A stretch of 64,000 nucleotides of DNA from Ancylomarina subtilis. Its GTDB lineage: Bacteria; Bacteroidota; Bacteroidia; Bacteroidales; Marinifilaceae. Below, piece after piece: positions 1-8,450 of this stretch; the stretch's first letter is position 1; each line of letters starts with the position of its first letter. A program made the translations under genes and the position numbers. The stretch is from contig NZ_SHKN01000004.1 in NCBI RefSeq assembly GCF_004217115.1, positions 50,206 to 114,205 of the forward strand, in the 5' to 3' direction. Below the pieces are notes generated by a model. It was given only the letters and a program-made list of their open reading frames with translations. It ran no database searches and was not told the DNA's origin.

Positions 1-493
1 AAAGAACAATATCATCGCTTAGTTCAATTTCAATCGGTCCGGGACACCCTCCCGATGGTAAAAACACATCTCCCTTATTTAAATAATCCTCAACATAGTT
101 TTCAAAATTCATTAATGATTCCCAGCCGTTTTTCTTATTCAGAGTCCACTCCTGATCACCAGGAATAAAAACAACTTCTCCATCAAAATCTTTAACCAAA
201 TCAAGGAAATGATTCAGATCTTCACTTTCAAATTCTTCATCTTCCCTATCACAATTTAAGTACTCTTTCGAAATGACATTTCCCAAAACAACCAGGGTTC
301 CGTCCTTTCCAGAATCTGACAATTGCCCACTGAGCATTTTCATATTAGCTTCCACCAACGGTCCCTCACCAATATCACCCACAAAATAGACGCTATGCAT
401 CAGTTGAGTACTATCTAAAACAGGACGTTCTGTATTCCCTAAAACATTAAGAGATACCAAAGAAAAAAACAGATAATATATATATTTTGCCAT
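1..493 (-). CDS. Metallophosphoesterase-like protein, N-terminal part (runs off window)
   Basis: This minus-strand reading frame starts with ATG at 493 and is still open at base 1, so only about 164 N-terminal residues are visible. After a short hydrophobic leader it follows the layout of Bacteroidota calcineurin-like phosphoesterases: a VGDIGEG block, a VVLGNVIS block, an FIPGDQEW block and a GCPGP block. In active relatives these read roughly GDxG, LGDN and PGNHDW. Here the Asp of GDN and the Asn, His and Asp of GNHD are replaced, so metal binding is doubtful and a non-catalytic relative is possible. It lies 61 bp downstream of the SdiA-regulated-type lipoprotein gene on the same strand and may be co-transcribed with it. 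Confidence 0.72.
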   Translation of the reverse strand, partial: MAKYIYYLFFSLVSLNVLGNTERPVLDSTQLMHSVYFVGDIGEGPLVEANMKMLSGQLSDSGKDGTLVVLGNVISKEYLNCDREDEEFESEDLNHFLDLVKDFDGEVVFIPGDQEWTLNKKNGWESLMNFENYVEDYLNKGDVFLPSGGCPGPIEIELSDDIVL

Positions 494-554
494 TGAGGTT
501 TTTGAAATAATCAATAATAAAACAAAGTGATCACCTTTTAAATGAGCTGACACA

Positions 555-1502
555 TCAATTCTTCAAAACGGGCTTGTAATCAAACTGATATATTTTGCCT
601 GACATCATCTTCCCTTCTGTTGAAATAAAAAGAGTCCCGTCAGGCGTAAAACAAATGCCCTCTGGTTGAGGAAAAATTTTACGTTTCAATCTGTTCACAG
701 CTAACAATTCTCCTTGAGGATTTAACACCAAAAGTAATTTCCCAACCGAGCCTAAGACATAGATATTTCTACTGATTGGATGTATGGCTATAGCGGATGG
801 TTGAAAAGTCAGATTCCCCTTGGAAGGATTAATACCCTTTAATAACTTATTCGAAAATTTCGTATATGCATCCAAATTCAAAATTGTCTCTAATTCTCCC
901 TGATCAATCAGGATATCAGGATACTTACTCAAACTACTGTCCTTAATGGAATAACGATAAATTGCTCTCTTATCCATATAACTCGAATCCTTATGAGCAA
1001 GCCCTTTGCAAGCAATTAACAAAGTTTGATTGGAAGCATCATATGCCAAACCCTCTGTATCATTTTTGCTCCCAAGTCCTGTTTTCACTTTAATGCTTTC
1101 ACTTTTTGAATGAGACATGTCATTAATAAAATACAACTTGCCATCACTACGCAAAGCAACCACCTTGTTATCCATCATTTCCACTGCTTCAAAATCACCT
1201 TTTTTTGCAAACTTAATTCGCTGAGTAATTTTTCTTTTCTGAATATCGTACTCAAAAACATAGCCTTGTTCATCATTAATACAAAGCAACTTATGATCTC
1301 CTTTATAGGTCAAGCCCGAAATCTCTCTTAATTCCTTACTTAAAATATAGGTTCTACTGGGCTGATTAATACGATAAGGGAAGTGAGTATAATTTTCTGA
1401 CAAGAAGCAAGTTTGTTTGTTTTTTTTATTCTTTGAACACGCAGAAAAAACCACAACAAAGACCAACAATATCAACAGCTTAACTTTCTTTAGACAAGGC
1501 AT
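555..1502 (-). CDS. SdiA-regulated-type beta-propeller lipoprotein
   Basis: A 315-residue protein with a lipoprotein signal: a hydrophobic stretch ending VVVFSAC puts the lipidated cysteine at residue 22. The mature part matches the SdiA-regulated family (esterase-like propeller fold), with the typical ELREISGLTY opening, a GDFEAVE segment and a PEGICFTPDGTLFISTEG C-terminal blade. Members are envelope proteins of unknown biochemical role; phytase-like or esterase-like activity has been suggested for the fold but nothing here proves it. The metallophosphoesterase-like gene follows 61 bp downstream, so the two may be co-expressed. Start codon ATG gives a normal signal peptide. Confidence 0.8.
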   Translation of the reverse strand: MPCLKKVKLLILLVFVVVFSACSKNKKNKQTCFLSENYTHFPYRINQPSRTYILSKELREISGLTYKGDHKLLCINDEQGYVFEYDIQKRKITQRIKFAKKGDFEAVEMMDNKVVALRSDGKLYFINDMSHSKSESIKVKTGLGSKNDTEGLAYDASNQTLLIACKGLAHKDSSYMDKRAIYRYSIKDSSLSKYPDILIDQGELETILNLDAYTKFSNKLLKGINPSKGNLTFQPSAIAIHPISRNIYVLGSVGKLLLVLNPQGELLAVNRLKRKIFPQPEGICFTPDGTLFISTEGKMMSGKIYQFDYKPVLKN

Positions 1503-1727
1503 AGTTCGATTTTATTTTCATTGATAAAAATAAACAAAACCCAAGCATTATCCCAACAATATGAATGAAAACAAACAGCAAAAACTAAACAATAAAGCCT
1601 TCTACAGGCCATCCTTTTCCAAAATAATTCCCTCTATTCATCGGACGAACAAATCCAGCTCCCGAATGAATCAAGATTATTGCTATCTTTAATCATTCAC
1701 ATTTTATTGATTTCAACATCTTATTTT

Positions 1728-2921
1728 ATGTCTATTATAGATCAAGCAGAAGCTTTTGTTATTGATTTTTTTGAGAAAAATCACAAGCCCATATATACAT
1801 ACCACAATCTGGAACACACAAAAAATGTGGTAAAACATGCAGGTAAAATTGGAACCATATTGGAATTTTCAGAAGCAGATATGGAAATCTTAATACTTGC
1901 CGCCTGGTTTCATGACACCGGCTATTTTCAAGGTTTTATCAACCATGAAGCAACCAGTAGTAAAATTGCTGAAGAATTTTTAAAAGAAAAAAATTACCCC
2001 AATGAGAAAATTGAACGAGTTTCGAGTGCGATTATAAATACCAAACTGCCCTATAAAGCGTGCGAATGTGATATTTCGAAGGCTCTTTGTGATGCCGATT
2101 TACAACATTTATCTTCGAAAAATTTCATGAAATCATCAGATAAACTGCGTGAAGAAAGATCTGCCTTAATCGAACACGAAATTTCAACCAAAACCTACTG
2201 GGAAGAAACTCTAAACTTCTTAAAAAAACACAACTACTGTACTGAATATGGCAAAAAGGTAATGGCAAAAAAGAAGGAACTCAACATTCAAAAAGTAACT
2301 GAGAAGGTTAATTCCTATCAAAATAAAGAGATTCAAAAACTCAATGAGAAAGTAATTAAACTTGAAAACCAAAACCTAAAATTAAAGATGCCTCAACGTG
2401 GTATAGAAACCATGTTTAAGGTTACGTCACGAAATCAAATTAACCTGAGTTCCATTGCCGATAAGAAAGCCAACCTGATGATATCAGTAAATTCCATCAT
2501 CATTTCTGCCATTTTTTTCATTTTTAAGAATATCATGGAAGTCCCTCACTTCATAATCCCCTGTTTGATTCTTTTAGGCGTCAGTTTGGTAACGATTATA
2601 TACTCCGTTTTGGCTACCAGACCCAACGTAACATCCGGAACTTTTTCGCAACAAGATGTTGAAGAAAAAAAAGTGAACCTTCTTTTCTTTGGTAATTTTC
2701 ATCGCATGCATGTTGATGATTATTCTAAAGCGTTAAAAGGTTTGATGGTTAACTACGACGATTTGTACGACAGTTTGATTAAAGACCAATATTATTTGGG
2801 AGTTGTACTGGGTAAAAAGTACAATTTACTGCGCATATCCTATACAATTTTCATGTTTGGTTTAATTATATCGGTACTTAGTTTTATTTTTGCAGCCATC
2901 TACCAACCCGTTTTCTTTTAA
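1728..2921 (+). CDS. HD phosphohydrolase fused to Pycsar-type membrane effector domain (PycTM, DUF5706)
   Basis: I place the start at ATG 1728 (397 aa); an in-frame TTG at 1680 would add 16 hydrophobic residues and looks less natural. Residues 1-130 are an HD domain with all ligands visible: H26/H30, the HD pair at 62-63, H73 and D124 in CDAD. Residues 185-225 are a charged, coiled-coil-like linker. Residues 225-397 match the PycTM/DUF5706 domain: a conserved amphipathic entry (RNQINLSSIADKKANLM), two membrane helices at about 250-268 and 275-297, and a third near the C-terminus. PycTM domains are the membrane-damaging effectors of the Pycsar antiphage system, where they respond to cCMP or cUMP. 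No cyclase gene adjoins. The HD part may destroy a nucleotide signal or be a second effector activity; this is inference. HD-PycTM fusions recur in Bacteroidota. Confidence 0.82.
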   Translation: MSIIDQAEAFVIDFFEKNHKPIYTYHNLEHTKNVVKHAGKIGTILEFSEADMEILILAAWFHDTGYFQGFINHEATSSKIAEEFLKEKNYPNEKIERVSSAIINTKLPYKACECDISKALCDADLQHLSSKNFMKSSDKLREERSALIEHEISTKTYWEETLNFLKKHNYCTEYGKKVMAKKKELNIQKVTEKVNSYQNKEIQKLNEKVIKLENQNLKLKMPQRGIETMFKVTSRNQINLSSIADKKANLMISVNSIIISAIFFIFKNIMEVPHFIIPCLILLGVSLVTIIYSVLATRPNVTSGTFSQQDVEEKKVNLLFFGNFHRMHVDDYSKALKGLMVNYDDLYDSLIKDQYYLGVVLGKKYNLLRISYTIFMFGLIISVLSFIFAAIYQPVFF

Positions 2922-2992
2922 TTGTACGAGTAATGAATAAGGTTGGTGATTAAATCAACCATAAACCAACTGTCTCAAATCAAAATAGCACA

Positions 2993-3694
2993 ATGAACTT
3001 GTTTTACACACCCGATATAGAAGATAAATTTTATCAATTAAACGAAATTGAGTCGAAACATTGTGTTCGTGTTCTTCGCTTGAAAGAAGACGATCAAATT
3101 CATTTGATTGATGGCAAAGGCAACCTGTTTACGGCCAAAATCATTGATGCGCATCCTAAAAGATGTACCGTAGAATGCATTGAAAAACAAGCTGAATTTG
3201 AAAAACTAAATTACAAGCTACATATTGCTGCTGCACCAACTAAAAATATCGAACGGACAGAATGGTATATGGAAAAATGTACCGAGATTGGCATAGATGA
3301 ATTCACACCTCTTCTTTGTCAGTTTTCAGAACGAAAAGTGGTTAAGATCGATCGCCTTTTTAAAGTCATCACATCAGCGGTTAAACAATCTTTAAAAGCT
3401 TACCACCCGAAATTAAACGAACTAACTAAATTTAAAGATTTGGTAAAAACTCCTTTTGATGGTGAAAAATATATTGCACATTGTTACGAGGGAGAAAAAA
3501 CGCATTTAAAAAACCTGTACTCTGCAAACCAGAATGCCTTAATTCTTATTGGTCCTGAAGGAGATTTTAGCCCACAGGAAGTTGAATTAGCACGAGCAAA
3601 TGGATTCAAAGAAATTACTCTGGGAACAAGTCGATTGAGAGCTGAAACGGCAGGAGTTGTGGCTTGTAATATTATAAGTTTGGCAAACCAGTAA
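2993..3694 (+). CDS. rsmE: 16S rRNA (uracil1498-N3)-methyltransferase RsmE
   Basis: A 233-residue SPOUT-fold enzyme that N3-methylates U1498 of 16S rRNA using SAM. The N-terminal PUA-like part carries SKHCVRVLRLKEDDQI (about residues 20-36), and the C-terminal knotted region shows the family signature IGPEGDFSPQEVELA followed by LGTSRLRAETAGVVA. Length and order match RsmE from other bacteria. It follows the HD-PycTM gene by 71 bp on the same strand and precedes the DUF4159 gene by 66 bp; nothing suggests a shared function with them. Confidence 0.95.
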   Translation: MNLFYTPDIEDKFYQLNEIESKHCVRVLRLKEDDQIHLIDGKGNLFTAKIIDAHPKRCTVECIEKQAEFEKLNYKLHIAAAPTKNIERTEWYMEKCTEIGIDEFTPLLCQFSERKVVKIDRLFKVITSAVKQSLKAYHPKLNELTKFKDLVKTPFDGEKYIAHCYEGEKTHLKNLYSANQNALILIGPEGDFSPQEVELARANGFKEITLGTSRLRAETAGVVACNIISLANQ

Positions 3695-3760
3695 ATTTCA
3701 AATTATTGATTTAAGAATACTAAAAATCTAATCCTAATTGTAAAATAGCACGCTACCTCA

Positions 3761-4417
3761 ATGAAAAAAATCATTATTCTGTTTTTTATCATTTTGTTTA
3801 ACCACAATGCTTTCTCACAAGAAAGTGGGGTGCGCATTGCGTTGCTCAAATATAATGGTGGAGGCGATTGGTATGCCAATCCCAGCTCATTACCCAATCT
3901 GATTGAATTTTGTAAGACCAATAAAATTGCCAATATTCAAGCCGAACCTGCCACTGTTGAAGTAGGAAGCAACGAACTCTTCTCCTACCCTTTTGTCCAC
4001 CTGACAGGCCATGGCAATATCGTTTTCAACAGTCAAGAGGCTCATAACCTACGCCTCTATCTCGAAGCGGGAGGTTTCCTGCATGTAGACGATAATTATG
4101 GTTTAAATGCCTATTTCCGAAGAGAAATCAAAAAAGTATTCCCTAAAGAAGAACTTGTTGAACTGCCCTTTTCGCATCCCATTTACCATCAGGTTTATGA
4201 TTTTAAGACAGGACTACCCAAAATCCACGAACACGACGGAAAAGCCCCACAAGGTTTTGGTATATTCCATAAGGGACGCCTCGTGTGTTTTTATACCTAC
4301 GAATGCGACTTGGGTGATGGTTGGGAAGATCCATCGGTGCATAACGACACTACAGAGAATCATAACAAAGCACTTAAAATGGGGGCCAATATTTTAGCTT
4401 TCGTTTTTTCGCATTAG
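3761..4417 (+). CDS. DUF4159 protein, exported
   Basis: A 218-residue protein with a cleavable signal peptide (hydrophobic core IIILFFIILF, cleavage likely after AFS at about residue 19). The rest matches DUF4159: ALLKYNGGGDWYANPSSLPNL, an LTGHGNI segment, LEAGGFLHVDDNYG, and a C-terminal NHNKALKMGANI. The glutamine-amidotransferase-like fold suggested for this family usually lacks a catalytic triad and I see no obvious nucleophile. In other Bacteroidota DUF4159 genes often sit near MoxR/VWA clusters; here it stands alone between rsmE and the phosphofructokinase gene. Function unknown. Confidence 0.8.
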   Translation: MKKIIILFFIILFNHNAFSQESGVRIALLKYNGGGDWYANPSSLPNLIEFCKTNKIANIQAEPATVEVGSNELFSYPFVHLTGHGNIVFNSQEAHNLRLYLEAGGFLHVDDNYGLNAYFRREIKKVFPKEELVELPFSHPIYHQVYDFKTGLPKIHEHDGKAPQGFGIFHKGRLVCFYTYECDLGDGWEDPSVHNDTTENHNKALKMGANILAFVFSH

Positions 4418-4505
4418 ATTCCAAGCGGCTCACTTCATAAATCTACCCACAAAAGCTATCTTCTTTAAAAGAAAAAATCATTACCTTATAATAGGAATTA
4501 ATGAT

Positions 4506-4514
4506 AAAAGGAGA
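4506..4514 (+). promoter_or_regulatory. Strong Shine-Dalgarno site of the phosphofructokinase gene
   Basis: AAAAGGAGA ends 5 bases before the ATG at 4520. Canonical Shine-Dalgarno sites are rare in front of genes of this phylum, and most genes in this window have none, so this one fixes the start and suggests efficient translation. Confidence 0.7.
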
Positions 4515-4519
4515 TCGCT

Positions 4520-5722
4520 ATGAAAATACCAAAGAATACCAAAGGAGTCATAGGCATTTTAACAGGTGGCGGTGATGTTCCGGGTCTAAATCCTGCCATT
4601 CGTGCCGTAACCATCAGAGCATTGCGCGAAGGTTACACCGTTTTAGGCATCCGCAAGGGGTGGAAAGGATTGATTGATATTATAAGAGATGAAAAAGCAG
4701 ATAATAGCGAAAATTATTCCATCCTAACGGAAGAATTGGTCAATAGAGTCGGTCGAACCGGCGGAACCTTTCTGCACAGCTCCCGCATCAATCCATCAAA
4801 AACATCAAAATCCCGCGTTCCAATACACTTGCAGGATAAATACAATGCTGAAGTTAACGATCTTACGGAAGAAGTTCTGGCCAATCTGGCCTTTCTTAAT
4901 ATCGATTACCTAATTCCTATTGGTGGTGACGACACCCTAAGTTATGCGGTCCGCTTGGACATGGAAGGCTTTAAAGTTGTTGCGATTCCGAAAACCATGG
5001 ATAATGACGTACCTGGAACGGATTACTGTATCGGTTTTAGTACCTGTATAACCCGAACCATATCCTTAACTCACAGCTTAAGAACCTCAGCTGGCTCACA
5101 CGAACGCTTTTTGGTGCTTGAGGTATTCGGCCGTTATGCCGGATTCACTTCTATTTTGCCCACACTGGCAGGTGCTGCCAACCGTTGTGTTATTCCCGAG
5201 CACAAATTCGACATTCATCGACTCACCCAACTCATGCTTGAGGATCGATACAAAAATCCCAGTCGCTATTCAGTTGTGTTGATTTCCGAAGGGGCTGCTT
5301 TTACAGGTGAAGAAATGATTTTCCAGGATAACGTGACGGATGACTATGGACACAAAAAACTGGGGGGTATTGGTGAACGCGTCTCTGATCAAATGAAACT
5401 CTTATCACTCGAATACAATAAGGGAGTCCCCGTAAATGTAATTAATCAAAAATTAGGCTATTTAGTACGTTGCGGCGATCCCGATGCCATCGATTCCATT
5501 GTTCCTATGGCATTTGGCAACCTGGCACTCGATCTGATTATAAAAGGCATACACGGACGATTGATTACCCTTCGAAATGGGCGTTACGACAATGCGCCAA
5601 TCGATATCATAACCAGCTCGAAAAAAATCGTGGATATTGACCGTTACTACAACACCGAACGCCTGCGTCCCAAATACAATAGTTTTGAACTGCAACCTCT
5701 CTTTTTAATGACAAGTCTTTAA
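4520..5722 (+). CDS. pfp: 6-phosphofructokinase, pyrophosphate-type signature
   Basis: A 400-residue PfkA-family enzyme for fructose-6-phosphate to fructose-1,6-bisphosphate. The N-terminal loop is ILTGGGDVPGLN. Two positions decide the phosphoryl donor: GGDDT at 135-139 has Asp138 where ATP enzymes have Gly (Gly104 of E. coli PfkA), and PKTMDNDVPGTD has Lys158 where they have Gly (Gly124). Asp plus Lys is the pyrophosphate-dependent signature. ERFLVLEVFGRYAGF and a C-terminal RCGDPDAIDS block complete the family. PPi use would make the step reversible, serving both glycolysis and gluconeogenesis. The strong ribosome site suggests high expression, and a hairpin terminator follows. Confidence 0.88.
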   Translation: MKIPKNTKGVIGILTGGGDVPGLNPAIRAVTIRALREGYTVLGIRKGWKGLIDIIRDEKADNSENYSILTEELVNRVGRTGGTFLHSSRINPSKTSKSRVPIHLQDKYNAEVNDLTEEVLANLAFLNIDYLIPIGGDDTLSYAVRLDMEGFKVVAIPKTMDNDVPGTDYCIGFSTCITRTISLTHSLRTSAGSHERFLVLEVFGRYAGFTSILPTLAGAANRCVIPEHKFDIHRLTQLMLEDRYKNPSRYSVVLISEGAAFTGEEMIFQDNVTDDYGHKKLGGIGERVSDQMKLLSLEYNKGVPVNVINQKLGYLVRCGDPDAIDSIVPMAFGNLALDLIIKGIHGRLITLRNGRYDNAPIDIITSSKKIVDIDRYYNTERLRPKYNSFELQPLFLMTSL

Positions 5723-5737
5723 TCCAAAGTATTGCAT

Positions 5738-5775
5738 GAGTGGCTACTCAATCATGTAGCCACTCTTACTTTATT
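5738..5775 (+). terminator. Rho-independent terminator after the phosphofructokinase gene
   Basis: A perfect 10-bp stem (GAGTGGCTAC with GTAGCCACTC, 5738-5747 and 5756-5765) with an 8-base loop is followed by a T-rich stretch. Confidence 0.75.
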
Positions 5776-5918
5776 AAAGCAAATTCATATTTTATCCTTT
5801 CAATTAATTTGTCTATTTTAGCACCGCCTTCCATGGGCACCCTACTATTTCAACCATCCCATTATCTTTTTTTATTAACTCAGCTGAATTTAAATCAGCA
5901 GAACAAACTTATTTTAGT

Positions 5919-6551
5919 ATGTTAGAATTTTTAGGCATTTCTTATTTGGAATGGTTAGGTTATGCAGCGTCAATAATCGTATTTGTGTCACTTTCGATGA
6001 CTTCAATTGTAAAGTTACGCTGGTATAACATGTTAGGTGCCGCCCTGTTTTCAACTTATGGTTTTTTAATTGGCTCTTACCCTGTAGCCTTCATGAACTT
6101 CTTAATTGTTTGCACCAATATTTATTATTTGGTAAAAATGTATCAGCATAAGGAAAACTTCAAAGTCATTGAAATCAACGGAAACGATGAAATTCTAAAC
6201 TACTATCTGGAATCATACAAGAAAGATATTGCTAAATTCTTCCCTGATTTCACAAGAACTGAAGGCAAATTAAATGTTTTTGTATTGCGCGATATGTCGG
6301 TTGCAGGCATCTTTATTGGTGAGGTTAAAGATGATATCTTTAAAATTGATATTGATTATGCACTTCCCCAGTTCCGCGACTTTAAGGTTGCCAACTATTT
6401 GTATCAAAAACTTAGCGACATCCTTTCTCAACACGATGTAAAATGTATTGTTTGCGATTCAGATATTGAAGACAACTTGAAGTACATCAAAAAAATGGGC
6501 TTCGAAACCTGCACTCGTGAAGGCAAAAAAGTGATGTGTAAAAGCTTGTAA
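5919..6551 (+). CDS. YgjV-like membrane domain fused to GNAT-like acetyltransferase domain
   Basis: A 210-residue two-part protein. Residues 1-90 hold three membrane helices of the YgjV type (LEWLGYAASIIVFVSLSMTS, LRWYNMLGAALFSTYGFLIG, PVAFMNFLIVCTNIYYLV). Residues 95-210 are soluble and GNAT-like: FVLRDMSVAGIFIGEV, DYALPQFRDFKVANYLY in the cofactor-loop region, and a C-terminal KKMGFETCTREGKKVMCK strand pair typical of acetyltransferases. The normal acetyl-CoA R/Q-x-x-G-x-G/A motif is not clear, so activity is uncertain. The same arrangement recurs as a hypothetical protein in Bacteroidota (from memory). A strong terminator follows and there is no operon partner. Confidence 0.7.
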   Translation: MLEFLGISYLEWLGYAASIIVFVSLSMTSIVKLRWYNMLGAALFSTYGFLIGSYPVAFMNFLIVCTNIYYLVKMYQHKENFKVIEINGNDEILNYYLESYKKDIAKFFPDFTRTEGKLNVFVLRDMSVAGIFIGEVKDDIFKIDIDYALPQFRDFKVANYLYQKLSDILSQHDVKCIVCDSDIEDNLKYIKKMGFETCTREGKKVMCKSL

Positions 6552-6581
6552 TTAATGACTTTAATTCAGACTCGACATAAG

Positions 6582-6614
6582 AAATCCCGAAGCCAAAGCT
6601 TTGGGATTTTTTTA
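6582..6614 (+). terminator. Terminator after the YgjV-GNAT gene
   Basis: A 12-bp stem (arms 6582-6593 and 6598-6609) with a CAAA tetraloop is followed by a run of T. The convergent minus-strand gene ends at 6660, so this serves the plus strand. Confidence 0.85.
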
Positions 6615-6659
6615 TAAGCTAAATTTTAAATCCGAACAAAAAACTGTTTCAAGAAATAC

Positions 6660-8231
6660 TTAATAATGACTATTTTTCTCATCAAATCCCTTAAAATCTT
6701 TTAAAACGTAGATTTTAAAATTATAAGTTTCTGCTCCACGGTGAAGAATTCTTCGAGTGGTAAAAGAGTCTAGCTGCTCAAAACTTGACTTTAAGTCGTC
6801 CTTAAGTGGATCTGTGCTAATATAAATTCCATAATAATTTTTATTAGTAAACTGTTCCAGTCCTGGCCAAAGGCTAAATTGATTCATCCGATTATTATAA
6901 TTTAAGATGTAAGTTGTTGGTTGTTTATCGAGATAAAACTGCAATTCGGAACTGATATGATAACTATTGGAGAAAACAAAAAAACGTGTATCAGGTATAT
7001 TGGCTTTCAAAGAATCAATATGTGTAGCAAGACTTTGCCAACCCGTCAATTTCTTTGTGGGATCCAATTCTGCAGGAACAATTTTCTGGATCCCCACTCT
7101 ATCAAGAACCGATAAATTGGATAAAAGTAAAAGTAAGATAAAACTTGTACTTGCCAACAGGGCCAGACTACCAACTTTCTTTTTAATGACTGCCCAATGA
7201 GCCAAAGCAATCGGAATTGCTCCGTAAGCAAACATGGGCCAATTGACATTGATACCTGATTTTCTGGCAAATGCTATTGGTAAAAATGCAATAAAAACCA
7301 AAATCCCCGGAAGAATGAGAAACAACATTTCATCCGAAAGCTGTTTCCGAATCCACGATTTTATAATTTTAAAATAAAACACGATAAAAAATGGAGACAA
7401 TACAGCTATTTGTCCAAGAATATACTCCAATAAATTCAAAGCCGTCTTTTTTATCGGAACTGAAACATCATTAGCACCACTGAGATATTGAAGGTGACGG
7501 AAACTTACAAAGTCATTTTTAATATTCCAGACAAGAACCGGTAAAAAAAACAAAAGACCTATACCAATTCCCATATAGAACTTTCGATTTCGAAGAATAT
7601 AAGAATGACTCAGCAATATAAATACAAGTAGCCCAGGAATTAAGAATAATATTGTATACTTGGAAATGATACCCAAACCAAAGCTAATGCCAAACAAAAC
7701 CCAATTCTTTAAAGAATCATTTTTAATAGCTTTCCAAAAGAAAAGCAGAGACAGAAGCCAAAATAGCAAAAGAGGACTATCCGTGGTAAAAAATAATGAA
7801 GGAATCCAAATAAAAGGCATGGCATAGGTCAAGAAAGAGGCTATAACAGCTGTTTTTCGATCATGAAAAAGTTCCAAAGCAAGAGAATAGCAGGTCATAG
7901 CAGTAGCAAACCCAATGAGAATGGCATTGATCCGAATACCAATAAGTGTATCACCTAAAATAGACGTAGAAATCCAATTCAAATAGGCTATTAAAGGGGG
8001 TTTGGAGTAGTAAGCTAGCTGAAGATGTCGAGACCATATCCAATATTGAGCCTCTTCTGAATCAATTTCTAAAGGGCCAAACTGTACATACAAAATTCTT
8101 AATATTGCAATAAAGACGTGTAAGGCCAGAAATAAATACAACACGGAATTCCTGCCAGAAAAAATAAAAGCTATTTTTTCCGGGATAAACTCAGATAAAC
8201 GATGTGTATAGTGTCGTAAACGATTAATCAT
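6660..8231 (-). CDS. GT39-family (ArnT/PMT_2-like) polyprenyl-phosphate-sugar glycosyltransferase
   Basis: A 523-residue integral membrane protein with about 10-12 hydrophobic segments followed by a soluble C-terminal part (about residues 390-523). The first external loop has the acidic motif EIDSEEAQYWIWSRH, then YYSKPPLIAYLNW, as in ArnT and other GT39 enzymes that take the sugar from an undecaprenyl-phosphate carrier at the periplasmic face. PSLFFTTDSPLLLFWLLS and LFGISFGLGIISKYT match later conserved helices. It is the last gene of the minus-strand glycosylation cluster, 219 bp beyond the epimerase gene, so it may have its own promoter. The transferred sugar cannot be read from the sequence. 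Confidence 0.85.
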   Translation of the reverse strand: MINRLRHYTHRLSEFIPEKIAFIFSGRNSVLYLFLALHVFIAILRILYVQFGPLEIDSEEAQYWIWSRHLQLAYYSKPPLIAYLNWISTSILGDTLIGIRINAILIGFATAMTCYSLALELFHDRKTAVIASFLTYAMPFIWIPSLFFTTDSPLLLFWLLSLLFFWKAIKNDSLKNWVLFGISFGLGIISKYTILFLIPGLLVFILLSHSYILRNRKFYMGIGIGLLFFLPVLVWNIKNDFVSFRHLQYLSGANDVSVPIKKTALNLLEYILGQIAVLSPFFIVFYFKIIKSWIRKQLSDEMLFLILPGILVFIAFLPIAFARKSGINVNWPMFAYGAIPIALAHWAVIKKKVGSLALLASTSFILLLLLSNLSVLDRVGIQKIVPAELDPTKKLTGWQSLATHIDSLKANIPDTRFFVFSNSYHISSELQFYLDKQPTTYILNYNNRMNQFSLWPGLEQFTNKNYYGIYISTDPLKDDLKSSFEQLDSFTTRRILHRGAETYNFKIYVLKDFKGFDEKNSHY

Positions 8232-8450
8232 AAATTAAACAGGTATGAATCTATAAAACTGAACTGAAGATCCTTAAACTTCCAGCACACCCATTTAATT
8301 TACTTATTTTTTAGAGTTACATTTAAATATTACACTTCATTTTCCACCAAAGCAGCTGTAAAAGCCACGAATTGCAAATAATGTTTTTTATAAAATAATG
8401 AGATTTAACCCAACTTTATAAAAATAGAAAAGACCTCACAGGGATATCAT

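Noticed and set aside
1728..2921. A complete Pycsar operon
   Set aside because: Only an effector-type domain is present; no uridylate or cytidylate cyclase gene adjoins on either side.
5740..5925. A 61-residue plus-strand open frame after the phosphofructokinase gene
   Set aside because: It starts in the terminator and overlaps the start of the next real gene; its composition is not protein-like.
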